Below are positions 50,465-60,174 of a stretch of 64,000 bases of DNA, in pieces. Every line of letters starts with the position of its first letter. Positions within the stretch are counted from its first letter, which is position 1. Both the position numbers and the translations under genes were made by a program. The notes under the pieces were generated by a model. The model was not told where the DNA came from. It was given only the letters and a program-made list of their open reading frames with translations, and searched no databases. The stretch is from Chryseobacterium sp. KLBC 52 (GTDB taxonomy: Bacteria; Bacteroidota; Bacteroidia; Flavobacteriales; Weeksellaceae), in assembly GCF_003347605.1 (NCBI RefSeq), contig NZ_QDFZ01000002.1:1-64000 (forward strand). The letters are read 5' to 3'.

Positions 50465-52099
50465 ATGGTATTGATTCTATTTTCCTGCATTTTCATCATC
50501 CCTGTCCTGATGGGCTGGGGAAAAATCATGGAAAATATAGGAGGATTTTTATTTCAGGGAATCTCCGGAAAAATTTTATCAGGTATTCTTGGGATAAGCC
50601 TGATATGGACCGTTATTTCTTTTTTCATTCCCTTAAATATAAATGTGGAAATACCTTCCATACTATTGGGACTGCTTTTTTTCTTTAAAAATAAACTTTA
50701 CCAGGAATTCTATCAATTTTCAAAAAAAGATTTTATATTATTAAGTGTAAGTTCTCTGACTGTCCTATTTGCAGGCTCTTTTTATCCTTATATATTGGAT
50801 CATTTCGGATATTATATCCCTACATTGAAATGGCTCACAGAATATGGACTTATAAAAGGCATCTCGAATGTAGACCTCACCTTAGGACAAATGTCTGTCT
50901 GGCATATTTTTCAGGCAGGATTTTCCAATTTCTCAGATCCTTTTCTCAGAATCAATACGCTACTGATTATCATCTACAGCATATATAGTATTGAAAGAAA
51001 AAACTGGATCCATCTTTGTTTTCTGCCCATATTACTCCTGTTTTCCCAGTCCCCAAGCCCTGATCTTCCTGTTATTATCTTTTCATTGATTATTTTAAAT
51101 GAAATTATAGCCGGAAACAGAAATGCCACGCTCCTCTTTGCATTTTCAGTTTTTGTCTTTACGATAAAACCTACGATGATATGGCTCCCTATATTGGTTT
51201 TCTTAAACTTTGTTTTTATTTTTAAAAGTACCTTTAAGCAATTTCTTCTAGGGAGTTCAATACTATTTTTATTTTTCATTAAAAATATCTGGACATTCGG
51301 ATATCCAGTTTTCCCGGTAGCAATAGGTGACCTGGGATTATCCTGGAAACCGAATCCCGAAGTTTTAAAAACTTCTTCACAGTTTGCCATCATGAAAACC
51401 TATGATATGCAGTATACCTATGAGGAAATTCAAAAATTTTCGACTGCAGATTATATCAAGAACTGGTTTTCTCTGGAAGGGATCAAATCCAAAATCAATA
51501 TCCTTTTTATTCTTAGCCTGATCATTTTTTCCTTATTTACCTGGATAAAAAAGAAAAAAATTATCACCATGATCTTCATTTCATTGTTGATAAAAAGTAT
51601 AGTAGTGCTTGCTTTTTCAGCTCAGTACAGATTTTTCACAGATGTATTTTTTGTGATAGTCTTTGTGCTGTTTCATGAATATTTAAATAAAAAAAGATCA
51701 ATAGCAATTTTTTCAGTGCTCAGCTTATTTTTTATTTCCATATTATCTTTTCCGGGAATTATTCAAAAATACATTCCAAGTTTCCGGGTGGGAAGTTTTA
51801 TGACCGGATTTGAGAAAGAACAGATGTATCAACCTTCAACCTATGAATATCAGCGGTTTGATACCTTTAAGGTAGGGAATTTAAAGTTTAATGTTTCTCA
51901 TCATTATCCCTACAGTTTTGATACTCCACTTCCGGCAATTACTCCGGCTTATCTTTTTGATGATGTGAAGGCAGGCATTTTCCCTCAGCTTGCAGACAAA
52001 AATGATATTCAAAAAGGATTTATCCCGAAAAAAATGACTTCAGAAGAAAATGAGGAAGCCCAAAAGGTTATCAATAATATCAAAAACACTGATAAATAG
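50465..52099 (+). CDS. Multi-pass membrane protein, LIC_10190-like
   Basis: A 544-residue protein with about 10-12 membrane segments. The first periplasmic loop has DHFGYYIPTLKWLTEYGLI and KGISNVDLTLGQMSVWHIF, similar to an uncharacterised family of Bacteroidetes membrane proteins (LIC_10190) related to GT-C glycosyltransferases. A C-terminal soluble tail follows. The start at 50465 avoids the preceding terminator; an in-frame ATG at 50420 lies before it. Function is unknown, possibly surface glycan transfer. Confidence 0.65.
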   Translation: MVLILFSCIFIIPVLMGWGKIMENIGGFLFQGISGKILSGILGISLIWTVISFFIPLNINVEIPSILLGLLFFFKNKLYQEFYQFSKKDFILLSVSSLTVLFAGSFYPYILDHFGYYIPTLKWLTEYGLIKGISNVDLTLGQMSVWHIFQAGFSNFSDPFLRINTLLIIIYSIYSIERKNWIHLCFLPILLLFSQSPSPDLPVIIFSLIILNEIIAGNRNATLLFAFSVFVFTIKPTMIWLPILVFLNFVFIFKSTFKQFLLGSSILFLFFIKNIWTFGYPVFPVAIGDLGLSWKPNPEVLKTSSQFAIMKTYDMQYTYEEIQKFSTADYIKNWFSLEGIKSKINILFILSLIIFSLFTWIKKKKIITMIFISLLIKSIVVLAFSAQYRFFTDVFFVIVFVLFHEYLNKKRSIAIFSVLSLFFISILSFPGIIQKYIPSFRVGSFMTGFEKEQMYQPSTYEYQRFDTFKVGNLKFNVSHHYPYSFDTPLPAITPAYLFDDVKAGIFPQLADKNDIQKGFIPKKMTSEENEEAQKVINNIKNTDK

Positions 52100-52137
52100 A
52101 ACAAATCCAGAAACTTTATTATCTGAAGAAAAAAAGG

Positions 52138-52145
52138 TAATTTTG
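52138..52145 (+). promoter_or_regulatory. -7 promoter element of aroC (TAATTTTG)
   Basis: TAATTTTG, ending four bases before the ATG at 52150. The transcript should be leaderless. Confidence 0.7.
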
Positions 52146-52149
52146 TATT

Positions 52150-53220
52150 ATGTTCAACACATTAGGTAATCTTCTTAGTCTTACAACATTTGGAGAAAGT
52201 CACGGAGTGGCTTATGGCGGTATCATCAATAATTTTCCGGCAGGTTTAGCGGTAGATCTCGATAAAGTTCAGTACGAACTGAACCGAAGAAAACCCGGCC
52301 AGTCAGCAATCGTTACACAAAGAAAAGAAAGCGACACTGTAAAGTTTCTTTCAGGAATCTTTGATGGCAAAACAACAGGTACGCCTATTGGCTTTATTAT
52401 TGAAAACGAAAATCAGAAATCGAAAGATTATGATCACATAGCAGGAGCTTATCGCCCAAGTCATGCTGATTTTACTTATGACCAGAAATTTGGTTTCAGA
52501 GACCACCGTGGTGGCGGAAAATCTTCTGCAAGAGAAACCATGAACTGGGTAGTTGCCGGGGCACTTGCCAAGCAGCTTTTACCCAATATTGAGATCAATG
52601 CTTACGTATCTTCCGTAGGCGATATTTTCTGTGAAAAACCTTACCAGGCTTTAGATTTCTCTCAAACTGAAAGTAATGATGTGCGTTGTCCGGATGCTGA
52701 AACAGCAGAAAAGATGATTGCGAGAATCAAAGAAATCAAAAAAGAAGGGAATACCATCGGAGGAACCATCACCTGTGTGATTAAAAATGTTCCTGTGGGA
52801 ATTGGCGAACCTATCTTTTCAAAACTTCAGGCTGAACTGGCAAAAGCAATGCTGAATATCAATGCCTGCAAAGGTTTTGAATATGGAAGCGGTTTCTGCG
52901 GAGCTAAAATGACAGGAAAAGAGCACAATGATGCCTTCAATACAGATTTCACGACAAAATCTAACCTTTCCGGAGGAATCCAGGGTGGAATTTCGAACGG
53001 AATGGATATTTATTTCCGTGTGGCTTTTAAACCTGTAGCTACTATTCTGAGACCTCAGGATAGTATTGATAAAGACGGAAATCCTGTCATTGTAGAAGGA
53101 AAAGGGCGTCACGACCCTTGTGTAGTTCCAAGAGCAGTTCCTGTAGTGGAAAGCCTGGCTGCATTTGTACTGGCAGACCTGTTTTTGATCAACAAAACAA
53201 GAAATATCAATAATTTTTAA
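52150..53220 (+). CDS. aroC: Chorismate synthase
   Basis: A 356-residue FMN-dependent enzyme at the end of the shikimate pathway. Signatures: [15 protein letters not shown] at the start, [16 protein letters not shown], and [31 protein letters not shown] at the end (shown in parts). Length is normal. Followed 17 bases later by a thioredoxin-like gene in the same direction. Confidence 0.96.
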   Translation: MFNTLGNLLSLTTFGESHGVAYGGIINNFPAGLAVDLDKVQYELNRRKPGQSAIVTQRKESDTVKFLSGIFDGKTTGTPIGFIIENENQKSKDYDHIAGAYRPSHADFTYDQKFGFRDHRGGGKSSARETMNWVVAGALAKQLLPNIEINAYVSSVGDIFCEKPYQALDFSQTESNDVRCPDAETAEKMIARIKEIKKEGNTIGGTITCVIKNVPVGIGEPIFSKLQAELAKAMLNINACKGFEYGSGFCGAKMTGKEHNDAFNTDFTTKSNLSGGIQGGISNGMDIYFRVAFKPVATILRPQDSIDKDGNPVIVEGKGRHDPCVVPRAVPVVESLAAFVLADLFLINKTRNINNF

Positions 53221-53237
53221 CATAAATATTTTTAGTA

Positions 53238-53801
53238 ATGAAAAATTACTGGGATAAAGGAATTTCGTTTGAAGAATATCTTCAGATTGCAAAAGAAAGA
53301 TTAGAGAATCCTGCCAACCAACAGGAACTTGATTATAAACAATATTACGAGCTGGGGCTTCAAAGAATGGACCGAACGGTAAAAAAATACGTTCCGGATG
53401 AAGATCAACTGAAAGAACTTGCTGCCAAAAATTTTGACGGAAAGATTTTAATTATTTCCGAAGCTTGGTGCGGAGATGCAAGTGCAACAGTACCTGCTCT
53501 TTTCAGATTTTTTGAAGGACATAATGAAGTAAGAGTTTTCCTGAGAGATAGTGATAAAAGCTTAATCAATCAGTTTCTGACCAATGGTACGGAATCTATT
53601 CCTAAAGTAATTATTCTTGACAAAGACCTGAATGTAAAAAATTCCTGGGGACCACGGCCCAAATATGGATATGAATTGCTGATGAAGTATAAAGCTGATC
53701 CTGAAGCCTACCCAAAAGATACTTTTTATAATGATCTGCAGATATATTATGCCAAAAACAGAGGCAAAGATGCTGTTCAGGAAATTTTGGATCTTCTATA
53801 A
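53238..53801 (+). CDS. Thioredoxin family protein with a single-Cys site
   Basis: A 187-residue cytoplasmic protein. Residues ~75-165 are thioredoxin-like with SEAWCGDASATVPALFRFF; only the first Cys of the usual CxxC is present, so classical disulfide exchange is unlikely. ESIPKVIILDKDL is the cis-Pro loop. A helical N-terminal region (EEYLQIAKERL) precedes it. Relatives are the Thioredoxin_9 family, of unclear role. It overlaps functionally with the next gene, a membrane-anchored TlpA-like protein, 8 bases downstream. Confidence 0.82.
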   Translation: MKNYWDKGISFEEYLQIAKERLENPANQQELDYKQYYELGLQRMDRTVKKYVPDEDQLKELAAKNFDGKILIISEAWCGDASATVPALFRFFEGHNEVRVFLRDSDKSLINQFLTNGTESIPKVIILDKDLNVKNSWGPRPKYGYELLMKYKADPEAYPKDTFYNDLQIYYAKNRGKDAVQEILDLL

Positions 53802-53809
53802 AAAAAGAT

Positions 53810-54349
53810 ATGAAAAAAAATATCATTTATATTGTAATCATAGCAATCATTGGCGTTGTTGCTTTTGTACCCGGAATAAGAAATTTCCTGAAGGATACAT
53901 TTTTTCCGGTAGCCACCATTGAAAATGCCGTTCACATCAGTGAAGAGGATTATGATATAGAACTTAAAGGAATTAATGCACCAAGCACCAACCTTAAGAA
54001 TTTTAAGGACAAAGGTGTTTTCCTGAACTTCTGGGGAACATGGTGCCCACCCTGCAGAAAAGAATGGCCTTCTATTCAGAAACTGTATGATACCAGAAAA
54101 GATCATGTAGATTTTGTGCTGATTGCTATGAATGATAAGGAAGAGGATGTAAGAAAGTTTTTGAAAGAAAATAACTATACCGTTCCTGTATATATTGCTC
54201 AAAGTCCAATTTCTGAGAAAATTCTTCCAAAGGTATTTCCTACCACTTTCCTACTGGATAAGCACGGAAGAATCCTTATTAAAGAGGATGCTACAAAAGA
54301 CTGGAACACAGAGACTGTGCATCAGTTCATTGACAATATTATCAAATAA
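53810..54349 (+). CDS. TlpA-like membrane-anchored thiol-disulfide protein
   Basis: A 179-residue protein with an N-terminal membrane anchor (residues ~4-24) and a thioredoxin domain. The redox site WGTWCPPCRKEWP is near residue 80, and the cis-Pro region is KVFPTTFLLDKHG. It is typical of periplasmic reductases for cytochrome c maturation or oxidative protein repair. It is in a close run with aroC and the preceding thioredoxin-like gene; the link to aroC is probably only position. Confidence 0.88.
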   Translation: MKKNIIYIVIIAIIGVVAFVPGIRNFLKDTFFPVATIENAVHISEEDYDIELKGINAPSTNLKNFKDKGVFLNFWGTWCPPCRKEWPSIQKLYDTRKDHVDFVLIAMNDKEEDVRKFLKENNYTVPVYIAQSPISEKILPKVFPTTFLLDKHGRILIKEDATKDWNTETVHQFIDNIIK

Positions 54350-54432
54350 GATTTTAACTAAATTTTATAATTTGTTGGTACAGGATTTGCGAAATTTATA
54401 GCATTGAAAAATTTATTAAATCCAAACACAAA

Positions 54433-54774
54433 ATGAAATATTCAAAATTAAATCTTGCAAAAGAAGCCATCAATCATAAGGGCTTTATCAAAAAGATTCC
54501 TGATATTTTCAGAATGGTCAAAATGTGGAGAAAAGGAATTTATCCAATGAAATCCATAGATATTATTCTTCCTTTACTGGGAATTTTATATGTACTCTCT
54601 CCTATTGATCTCCTTCCTGAATTTGCCATACCGGTTCTGGGAGTCATGGATGACCTGGCAGTATTGTCACTTACCATCCCTAAGCTCATCAAAGAGGTTG
54701 ACAAATTTTTATTGTGGGAAGCCCAGCAAAAATATAGCGGTGCTCAAGTCATTGATGCTGAAATCGTAAAATAA
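54433..54774 (+). CDS. DUF1232 (YkvA) family protein
   Basis: A 113-residue protein with two central hydrophobic helices; the typical SPIDLLPEFAIPVLGVMDDLAVL is at residues ~55-77. Function unknown in most species. It stands alone between the TlpA-like gene and a terminator. Confidence 0.85.
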   Translation: MKYSKLNLAKEAINHKGFIKKIPDIFRMVKMWRKGIYPMKSIDIILPLLGILYVLSPIDLLPEFAIPVLGVMDDLAVLSLTIPKLIKEVDKFLLWEAQQKYSGAQVIDAEIVK

Positions 54775-54794
54775 TAGTTTATTATATTTTTCAC

Positions 54795-54824
54795 ACCATC
54801 CTGGTACATCCGGGATGGTTTTTT
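54795..54824 (+). terminator. Terminator after the DUF1232 gene
   Basis: ACCATCC / GGATGGT arms (54795-54801, 54813-54819) with an 11-base loop and a T run. Confidence 0.8.
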
Positions 54825-54868
54825 GTTTACAAATGGGTGATAAATTTTTAAGCCTTATTTCAATTCCT

Positions 54869-54876
54869 TAAATTTG
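54869..54876 (+). promoter_or_regulatory. -7 promoter element of the UMP synthase gene (TAAATTTG)
   Basis: TAAATTTG, 19 bases before the ATG at 54896. Confidence 0.65.
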
Positions 54877-54895
54877 CAATATCTAATAAAAAATA

Positions 54896-56275
54896 ATGGA
54901 AAGTAAAAAAGAATTCTTCTTAGAGTGCTACAAACTAGGAATCATTAAATTCGGAAGGTTTACCCTGAAAAGTGGTATTGAAAGTCCTTTTTATGTAGAC
55001 CTGAGACCTTTGGCTTCAGATCCTAAAATTTTAAAAAATCTTGCTAATTATCTATTGGAAATGCTTCCGTTAGATAATTTCGATTTAATCTGTGGAGTTC
55101 CTTATGCTGCTCTTCCTATGGCGACTGCAATGTCTCTGGAAAGCTATATTCCATTAATTATTAAAAGAAAAGAAGCGAAAAGCTATGGTACAAAGAAGCT
55201 GATTGAAGGAATTTATCAGAAAGGACAGAACTGTCTTTTGGTAGAAGATGTGATCACTTCAGGGAAATCTTTGCTGGAAACCATTCCTGAAATAGAACAG
55301 GAAGATCTTAAAGTTTCTGATATTGTGGTGGTACTAGACAGAGAACAGGGAGGAAAACAATTACTGGAAGGTAAGGGATATAGAGTACACACTCTTTTCA
55401 ATATTTCGGAAGTGTGCAATATTCTTCAGGAAACAGGTGAGTTGTCAGATGAAGAAGTAAAAAGAATCCATGATTTCCTTCAAGGGAACCATATTCAGTT
55501 TGAAGAAGAAATCAGATCTTCTTATGAGCAGAAACTTCAGTCAACCCAGCATTCCGTTTCGAAAAAATTACTGGAAACCGCTTTAGCAAAAAAATCAAAC
55601 CTTATTGCTTCTGCTGATGTTACAACCACACAGGAGCTATTGGAACTTGCTGAAAAAGTAGGGCCACACGTTATTGCTTTAAAAACACATATCGATATCA
55701 TTTCTGATTTTGATTATGAAAAAACAATCACTCCTTTAAAAGCTATTGCGGCAAAACACCAGTTCTTACTAATGGAAGACAGAAAATTTGCTGATATCGG
55801 AAATACACAGGAACTTCAGTTCACAAGCGGAGTTTTCAAAATTACAGATTGGGCAGATTTCGTAACTTCTCAGGTGATCGGAGGTTTTGAATCATTAGAC
55901 TGTTTCAAAAATGTAGGAGTGGTAGCCATCGTTGGAATGTCTTCAAAAGGAGCTTTAACAACAGCCAGCTATCGTGAAGAAGCTTTAAAAGTAGCTTTAT
56001 CTCATCCTAATGTAATTGGTGGTGTGTCTCAGAATAAAATTCCTGAGGATCTTTTATTATTCACTCCGGGAGTAAATCTTGCAGATTCAGGAGATGGTAA
56101 AGGACAGCAGTACAACACCCCTGAGCATGTTTTCAAAACACTTCACACAGATTTCATTATCGTAGGAAGAGGAATCTACAAATCCAATGATCCTGAAGCA
56201 TCGGCAATCACTTATAAAACAGAGGGATGGAATGCTTATATTAATTCTTTGGAAAAAAAAGCAATTCAGGGTTAA
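54896..56275 (+). CDS. Bifunctional orotate phosphoribosyltransferase / OMP decarboxylase (UMP synthase)
   Basis: A 459-residue fusion carrying both last steps of UMP synthesis. Residues 1-~205 are OPRT: RFTLKSGIESPFYVDLR, PYAALPMATAMSLE and the PRPP loop LLVEDVITSGKSLLE. Residues ~225-459 are OMP decarboxylase of the eukaryote/yeast-like group: LIASADVTT, KTHIDIISDF, MEDRKFADIGNT with catalytic Lys-Asp, and a late TPGVNL and VGRGIYKSND. Order and sequence type resemble eukaryotic UMP synthase rather than the separate enzymes of most bacteria. It has its own promoter. Confidence 0.93.
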   Translation: MESKKEFFLECYKLGIIKFGRFTLKSGIESPFYVDLRPLASDPKILKNLANYLLEMLPLDNFDLICGVPYAALPMATAMSLESYIPLIIKRKEAKSYGTKKLIEGIYQKGQNCLLVEDVITSGKSLLETIPEIEQEDLKVSDIVVVLDREQGGKQLLEGKGYRVHTLFNISEVCNILQETGELSDEEVKRIHDFLQGNHIQFEEEIRSSYEQKLQSTQHSVSKKLLETALAKKSNLIASADVTTTQELLELAEKVGPHVIALKTHIDIISDFDYEKTITPLKAIAAKHQFLLMEDRKFADIGNTQELQFTSGVFKITDWADFVTSQVIGGFESLDCFKNVGVVAIVGMSSKGALTTASYREEALKVALSHPNVIGGVSQNKIPEDLLLFTPGVNLADSGDGKGQQYNTPEHVFKTLHTDFIIVGRGIYKSNDPEASAITYKTEGWNAYINSLEKKAIQG

Positions 56276-56303
56276 AATCCTATAAAATATATACAAAATA
56301 AGT

Positions 56304-56311
56304 TATATTTG
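56304..56311 (+). promoter_or_regulatory. -7 promoter element of the M1-like gene (TATATTTG)
   Basis: TATATTTG, 17 bases before the TTG start at 56329. Confidence 0.65.
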
Positions 56312-56328
56312 GACTTTATCACGAATAT

Positions 56329-59151
56329 TTGAAAAAGATCAGCCTTTGCCTTATTTTGTTATGTGGAGTTGTACAGGTTTCTGCACAGACAGACAGTATA
56401 TACATTGAAACAAAACTGTCACCAGACAAGAAGAACCTTGAGGTCCGCCAGGAAATTGTTTATTACAATCACTCCGGAAAAGACCTTCAAACTGTAAAAC
56501 TCCTGAATTGGGTTTCCGCGTACAATAAACGGGGAACTTCTTTAGTCTACAGAAAACTGGAAGACCGAAATAATGATTTGCATTTTGCAAAAAATGATCA
56601 ACTGGGAAAACTTCTTGAACTGAATATTAAAAATTCTTACAATGAAGTCCTTCCTGTCAATACACTCTCAGATGAAAATCTTTTTATTCCTCTGAAAAAT
56701 GTATTGAAACCTGGCGAAAGCGTCACTTTACAGTTGCAATACAGGATGCAGCTACCCGATAAAAACTTTACGGGATACGGAACATCCGCTCAGAATACTG
56801 TATTAAAATATTTCTTTATTGTTCCGGATCATTTTGATCCGGACAATATTTCCAAAAGAAACTACCACGATATTGAGGAACAGGTAAGCTTTAATACTTT
56901 CTGGACCATCAATTTTGATCTTCCTGTAAATAGTTTTGTTGAAGGTAATCTCCCACAGGTTCAGATGAACTCATTTAAGGGATACCTTGACTCAGACCCT
57001 GAATTTTTGATTTCTCCAACAGAATTTCAATCCATCAAAACCAATGTTGACGGAGATGAAATCGAAATCAAATTTGGATACAACCTTAAACCGGATGAAA
57101 AACAAAATCTGGAGTTTTATCTTCCTTTACAATTAAAATTCATTAAAGAACGCATCGGATATCTTCCGAAAAGTATTTTTATCTCAGATAAATTCAGAGC
57201 TAAAGAAGACTTTTTCGGGAATAATGACATTACTTTCTGGAAATTCAGATTCCGCCTGTTTACCGATACGGAAAAAACAGATATGGATTACTTTGGAATC
57301 ATTGCCAAAAAAATTCTTGACGAAGGTATTATTGCAGATAAAGAAAAAGATCACTGGTTTAAAAATGGTTTAAAATCTTATCTGGAAATTCAGTACCTCA
57401 AAAAATTCTATGCCGACACAAAACTTTTAGGTACGCTTCCCGAGACCAGAATCTTTGGGCTAAAACCTTTAAAGTTATTCCACGCCTCCAAAGTAAAACT
57501 TCTGGACCGCTATGGACTTTCTTATCAATATATCATGCTGCAAAACCTTGATCAGAAGATCGATGAGCATTTCCCTGTTTTGAGTAATTTCAATGACATG
57601 GCTATCAGCAGCTTTGAAACAGGAAGTCTTTTCAACTATTCGGCCGACAAAATGGGATATGAACAATTCGATGGGATTCTAAAAAATTATATTGCTCAGA
57701 ATTCCGGAAAAAAGATTAATCCTGATGAATTCCTTTCATCTCTTGCTGAAAACAATAAGTCAACAGCCTATCTCTCCAACTTCTTCAAACAGAAGAACAG
57801 GGTTGATTTTAAATTGAAAAATATTAGAAAAGACAATGACTCTCTGCAAATAAAAATTGTAAGAAATACAGACATTTCTATTCCTGTAAAACTGGAAACA
57901 GAAACCAGAGAAGGAGAAAAGAAAACGTACTGGATAGATACGGAGGAAAATGAACGTACCACCAGCCTGTCACTTCCTGCATCAGAGAATATTTATAAAA
58001 CCACCCTAAATAGTGGCTATATCTTCCCTGAATCCAATTACAGAGACAACTTCCTGTATGCGAAAGGACTATTTTCCAATGCAAAAAAAATTAAACTTAA
58101 ACTAATAAAAGACATTCCGAACCCGGAATACAACGAAATTTACTTCAGCCCAAGGGTACGTTTCAACAATACGTATGATAAATTTCTTTTGGGAGCCAAT
58201 TTTAAAAATCAGTCTTTCTTTGATCAGAAATTTTTGTATTCGGTAACGCCGACCTATAGTACAGGAACAGGCAAACTGACCGGTTCAGGAGCAGTCTCCT
58301 ACTCTATTCTGCCTGCAGAAAGCATTATCCGAAGTCTGACATTCGGACTTTCAGGCTCTTATTTCCATTATGATTATGATCTGGCCTACAGAAAAACCTC
58401 AATATCATCTTCGATTAACTTCAGAAAGAACCCAAGAAGTACAGTAAGCAGAAGTCTTGGAGTTTCCTATAATTATTTTGAAAGGGATCTGAGCCCTGCA
58501 ATGATCGCCAATAATGATTACAGCAAATATAACCTCTGGAGTATCGGATATGGTTATAGCGACAGCCAGATGATTCATGAGAAAAGCTTCAGCCTAAGTA
58601 CCCAGGGAATGGAAGATTTCAATAAAATAACAGCTGAAGGTTTCTACAGATGGGAATTTGCTCCTAAACAAAAGCTGAGCTTACGTTTATTTGCCGGATA
58701 CTTCTTAAGAAACAACACCCGAAATAACCTCTTCGACTACGGGATTTCCAGGGTTTCAAACTATTCATTCTCCTATACGCTTTTAGGAGAAAGTGCCAGC
58801 AGCGGTCTTCTTTCTCAGCAGTTTATATTAGCCGATGGCGGTTTTAAATCTTTTCTTCCGGGAACAGTGAACCAATGGATCACTTCTGCCAACGTAGATT
58901 CAAGTGTGTGGAAAATATTCCATGTATATGCGGATGCCGGAGTTTATAAAAACAAAGATCTTCCTGCCAAATTCATATGGGACACAGGAGTTAAAGTAAG
59001 AATCATCCCCGATTTTCTGGAAGTTTATTTCCCGATACAATCTTCTTTAGGTTTTGAACCTTCATTCAAAGATTATGGAAAACGTATCAGATATACTTTG
59101 ATCCTTAATCTCGGATCCATCATTAATGCAGCGAGAAGAGGCTGGTATTAA
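56329..59151 (+). CDS. Peptidase M1-like protein with C-terminal outer-membrane barrel, catalytic motif lost
   Basis: A 940-residue secreted protein beginning at TTG with a signal peptide (GVVQVSAQ). Residues ~25-480 resemble the N-terminal and central domains of M1 aminopeptidases (VYYNHSGKDLQTVKLLNW, PGESVTLQLQYRMQLPD, and KDHWFKNGLKSYLEIQYL where M1 enzymes have the W-NEG-A-Y-E helix). No HExxH is seen anywhere, so it should be inactive. From ~residue 600 onward the alternating aromatic beta strands (YFSPRVRFNNTYDKFLLGA, GLSGSYFHYDYD) look like an outer-membrane barrel, and the chain ends near RRGWY. Related flavobacterial proteins are uncharacterised. Confidence 0.72.
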   Translation: MKKISLCLILLCGVVQVSAQTDSIYIETKLSPDKKNLEVRQEIVYYNHSGKDLQTVKLLNWVSAYNKRGTSLVYRKLEDRNNDLHFAKNDQLGKLLELNIKNSYNEVLPVNTLSDENLFIPLKNVLKPGESVTLQLQYRMQLPDKNFTGYGTSAQNTVLKYFFIVPDHFDPDNISKRNYHDIEEQVSFNTFWTINFDLPVNSFVEGNLPQVQMNSFKGYLDSDPEFLISPTEFQSIKTNVDGDEIEIKFGYNLKPDEKQNLEFYLPLQLKFIKERIGYLPKSIFISDKFRAKEDFFGNNDITFWKFRFRLFTDTEKTDMDYFGIIAKKILDEGIIADKEKDHWFKNGLKSYLEIQYLKKFYADTKLLGTLPETRIFGLKPLKLFHASKVKLLDRYGLSYQYIMLQNLDQKIDEHFPVLSNFNDMAISSFETGSLFNYSADKMGYEQFDGILKNYIAQNSGKKINPDEFLSSLAENNKSTAYLSNFFKQKNRVDFKLKNIRKDNDSLQIKIVRNTDISIPVKLETETREGEKKTYWIDTEENERTTSLSLPASENIYKTTLNSGYIFPESNYRDNFLYAKGLFSNAKKIKLKLIKDIPNPEYNEIYFSPRVRFNNTYDKFLLGANFKNQSFFDQKFLYSVTPTYSTGTGKLTGSGAVSYSILPAESIIRSLTFGLSGSYFHYDYDLAYRKTSISSSINFRKNPRSTVSRSLGVSYNYFERDLSPAMIANNDYSKYNLWSIGYGYSDSQMIHEKSFSLSTQGMEDFNKITAEGFYRWEFAPKQKLSLRLFAGYFLRNNTRNNLFDYGISRVSNYSFSYTLLGESASSGLLSQQFILADGGFKSFLPGTVNQWITSANVDSSVWKIFHVYADAGVYKNKDLPAKFIWDTGVKVRIIPDFLEVYFPIQSSLGFEPSFKDYGKRIRYTLILNLGSIINAARRGWY

Positions 59152-59171
59152 GATTCTGAAAAATAAAAAAT

Positions 59172-59198
59172 AAGGACAGCCTGTTATCGGTTGTCCTT
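59172..59198. terminator. Bidirectional terminator
   Basis: AAGGACAGCC / GGTTGTCCTT (59172-59181, 59189-59198) with G-U pairing, T tract beyond. It separates the M1-like gene and the opposing T9SS cargo gene. Confidence 0.8.
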
Positions 59199-59210
59199 TC
59201 TTATTTAAAA

Positions 59211-60020
59211 TTAATCTTTTATAATTTTCTGCGAGATCGGAATATTGTTAATCGTTCCTGTGACAATGTAAGTTCCTTTTGGAAGCTCTGCAATATCAAG
59301 TGTGGAGGCCAGTTTAGTCGGTGATTTTTTAACAACCTGTCTGAAAGTATCGTATACTTTCACATCTTTAACCTCAGTTCCGAACACTACTTTACTGTCT
59401 TTTATAAAAGGATTCTGCACAAAACCCGATTTCACACTTCCTTCAAGAGAAAAGTCTGCCATGTTATCATTACTACCAACCAAAGTTCTTTTGATAGCTG
59501 TGGTGGTCGTGGGAGAAGGAGCTGGTCCATCACCTTTAAACTGATCAGCATTGGATCCGTACCCTACAAAATCCAGTACATTGGATGCAGAAGGTCCTGT
59601 CACCTGCACGATATTTCCGGCTAAAGCCACTTTGCCAGACACACTGGAGATTTTCAGCCCTGAAGATTTATTAGGTGTTCCGTCGAAATTAATTATGGAA
59701 GTGGCAATAAAATCCGGTGCTGGCAGATTTTCAATACCTCCTTCAATTGCTGATTCCTGAATTAAATAGGTTTCTTCCGGTCCTAAAGTGAGGTCCGGCA
59801 GTGTATGATATTCCGTGAAAGCACCTATTGCCGGAGCATATTGAATACTTGCTCCCGTTAAAGATACCAAAGTAGTTCCGATATTTTTAAGGACGATATA
59901 ATTATTCTTCAATACAGCCCCTGAGTTGGCATTACCACCATAGATCTCATTAATCACAATCTGGGCATTGGAAAAGGAAGTTAATAATGTAAGTCCAACA
60001 AGAGTAAAGATTTTTTTCAT
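59211..60020 (-). CDS. Secreted protein with lamin-tail-like domain and T9SS sorting tail
   Basis: A 269-residue protein. The signal peptide is MKKIFTLVGLTLLTSFSNA, followed by QIVINEIYGGNANSGAVLKNN, typical of lamin-tail domains (LTD) on secreted nucleases and surface proteins. The C-terminal ~75 residues (from SGFVQNPFIKDSK to the final ISQKIIKD) form a T9SS sorting domain and closely match the tail of the next gene. The start at 60020 gives the signal peptide. The ligand or role is unknown. Confidence 0.82.
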   Translation of the reverse strand: MKKIFTLVGLTLLTSFSNAQIVINEIYGGNANSGAVLKNNYIVLKNIGTTLVSLTGASIQYAPAIGAFTEYHTLPDLTLGPEETYLIQESAIEGGIENLPAPDFIATSIINFDGTPNKSSGLKISSVSGKVALAGNIVQVTGPSASNVLDFVGYGSNADQFKGDGPAPSPTTTTAIKRTLVGSNDNMADFSLEGSVKSGFVQNPFIKDSKVVFGTEVKDVKVYDTFRQVVKKSPTKLASTLDIAELPKGTYIVTGTINNIPISQKIIKD

Positions 60021-60126
60021 CGTAATAATTTTAGAAATGGAATAAACATAAAACATCAAAAACAATACCACCAAATTAAGAAATATATGGGATACAAAAA
60101 CTTAAAAATCAGGAAACAATCGCAAA

Positions 60127-60153
60127 AACAGCCGCTTCGTTGAAGCGGCTGTT
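60127..60153 (-). terminator. Terminator of the second T9SS cargo gene
   Basis: AACAGCCGCTTC-GTT-GAAGCGGCTGTT, a perfect 12-bp stem, with T residues on the minus side. Confidence 0.88.
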
Positions 60154-60174
60154 TATATTGTTATAAAAAAAAGA

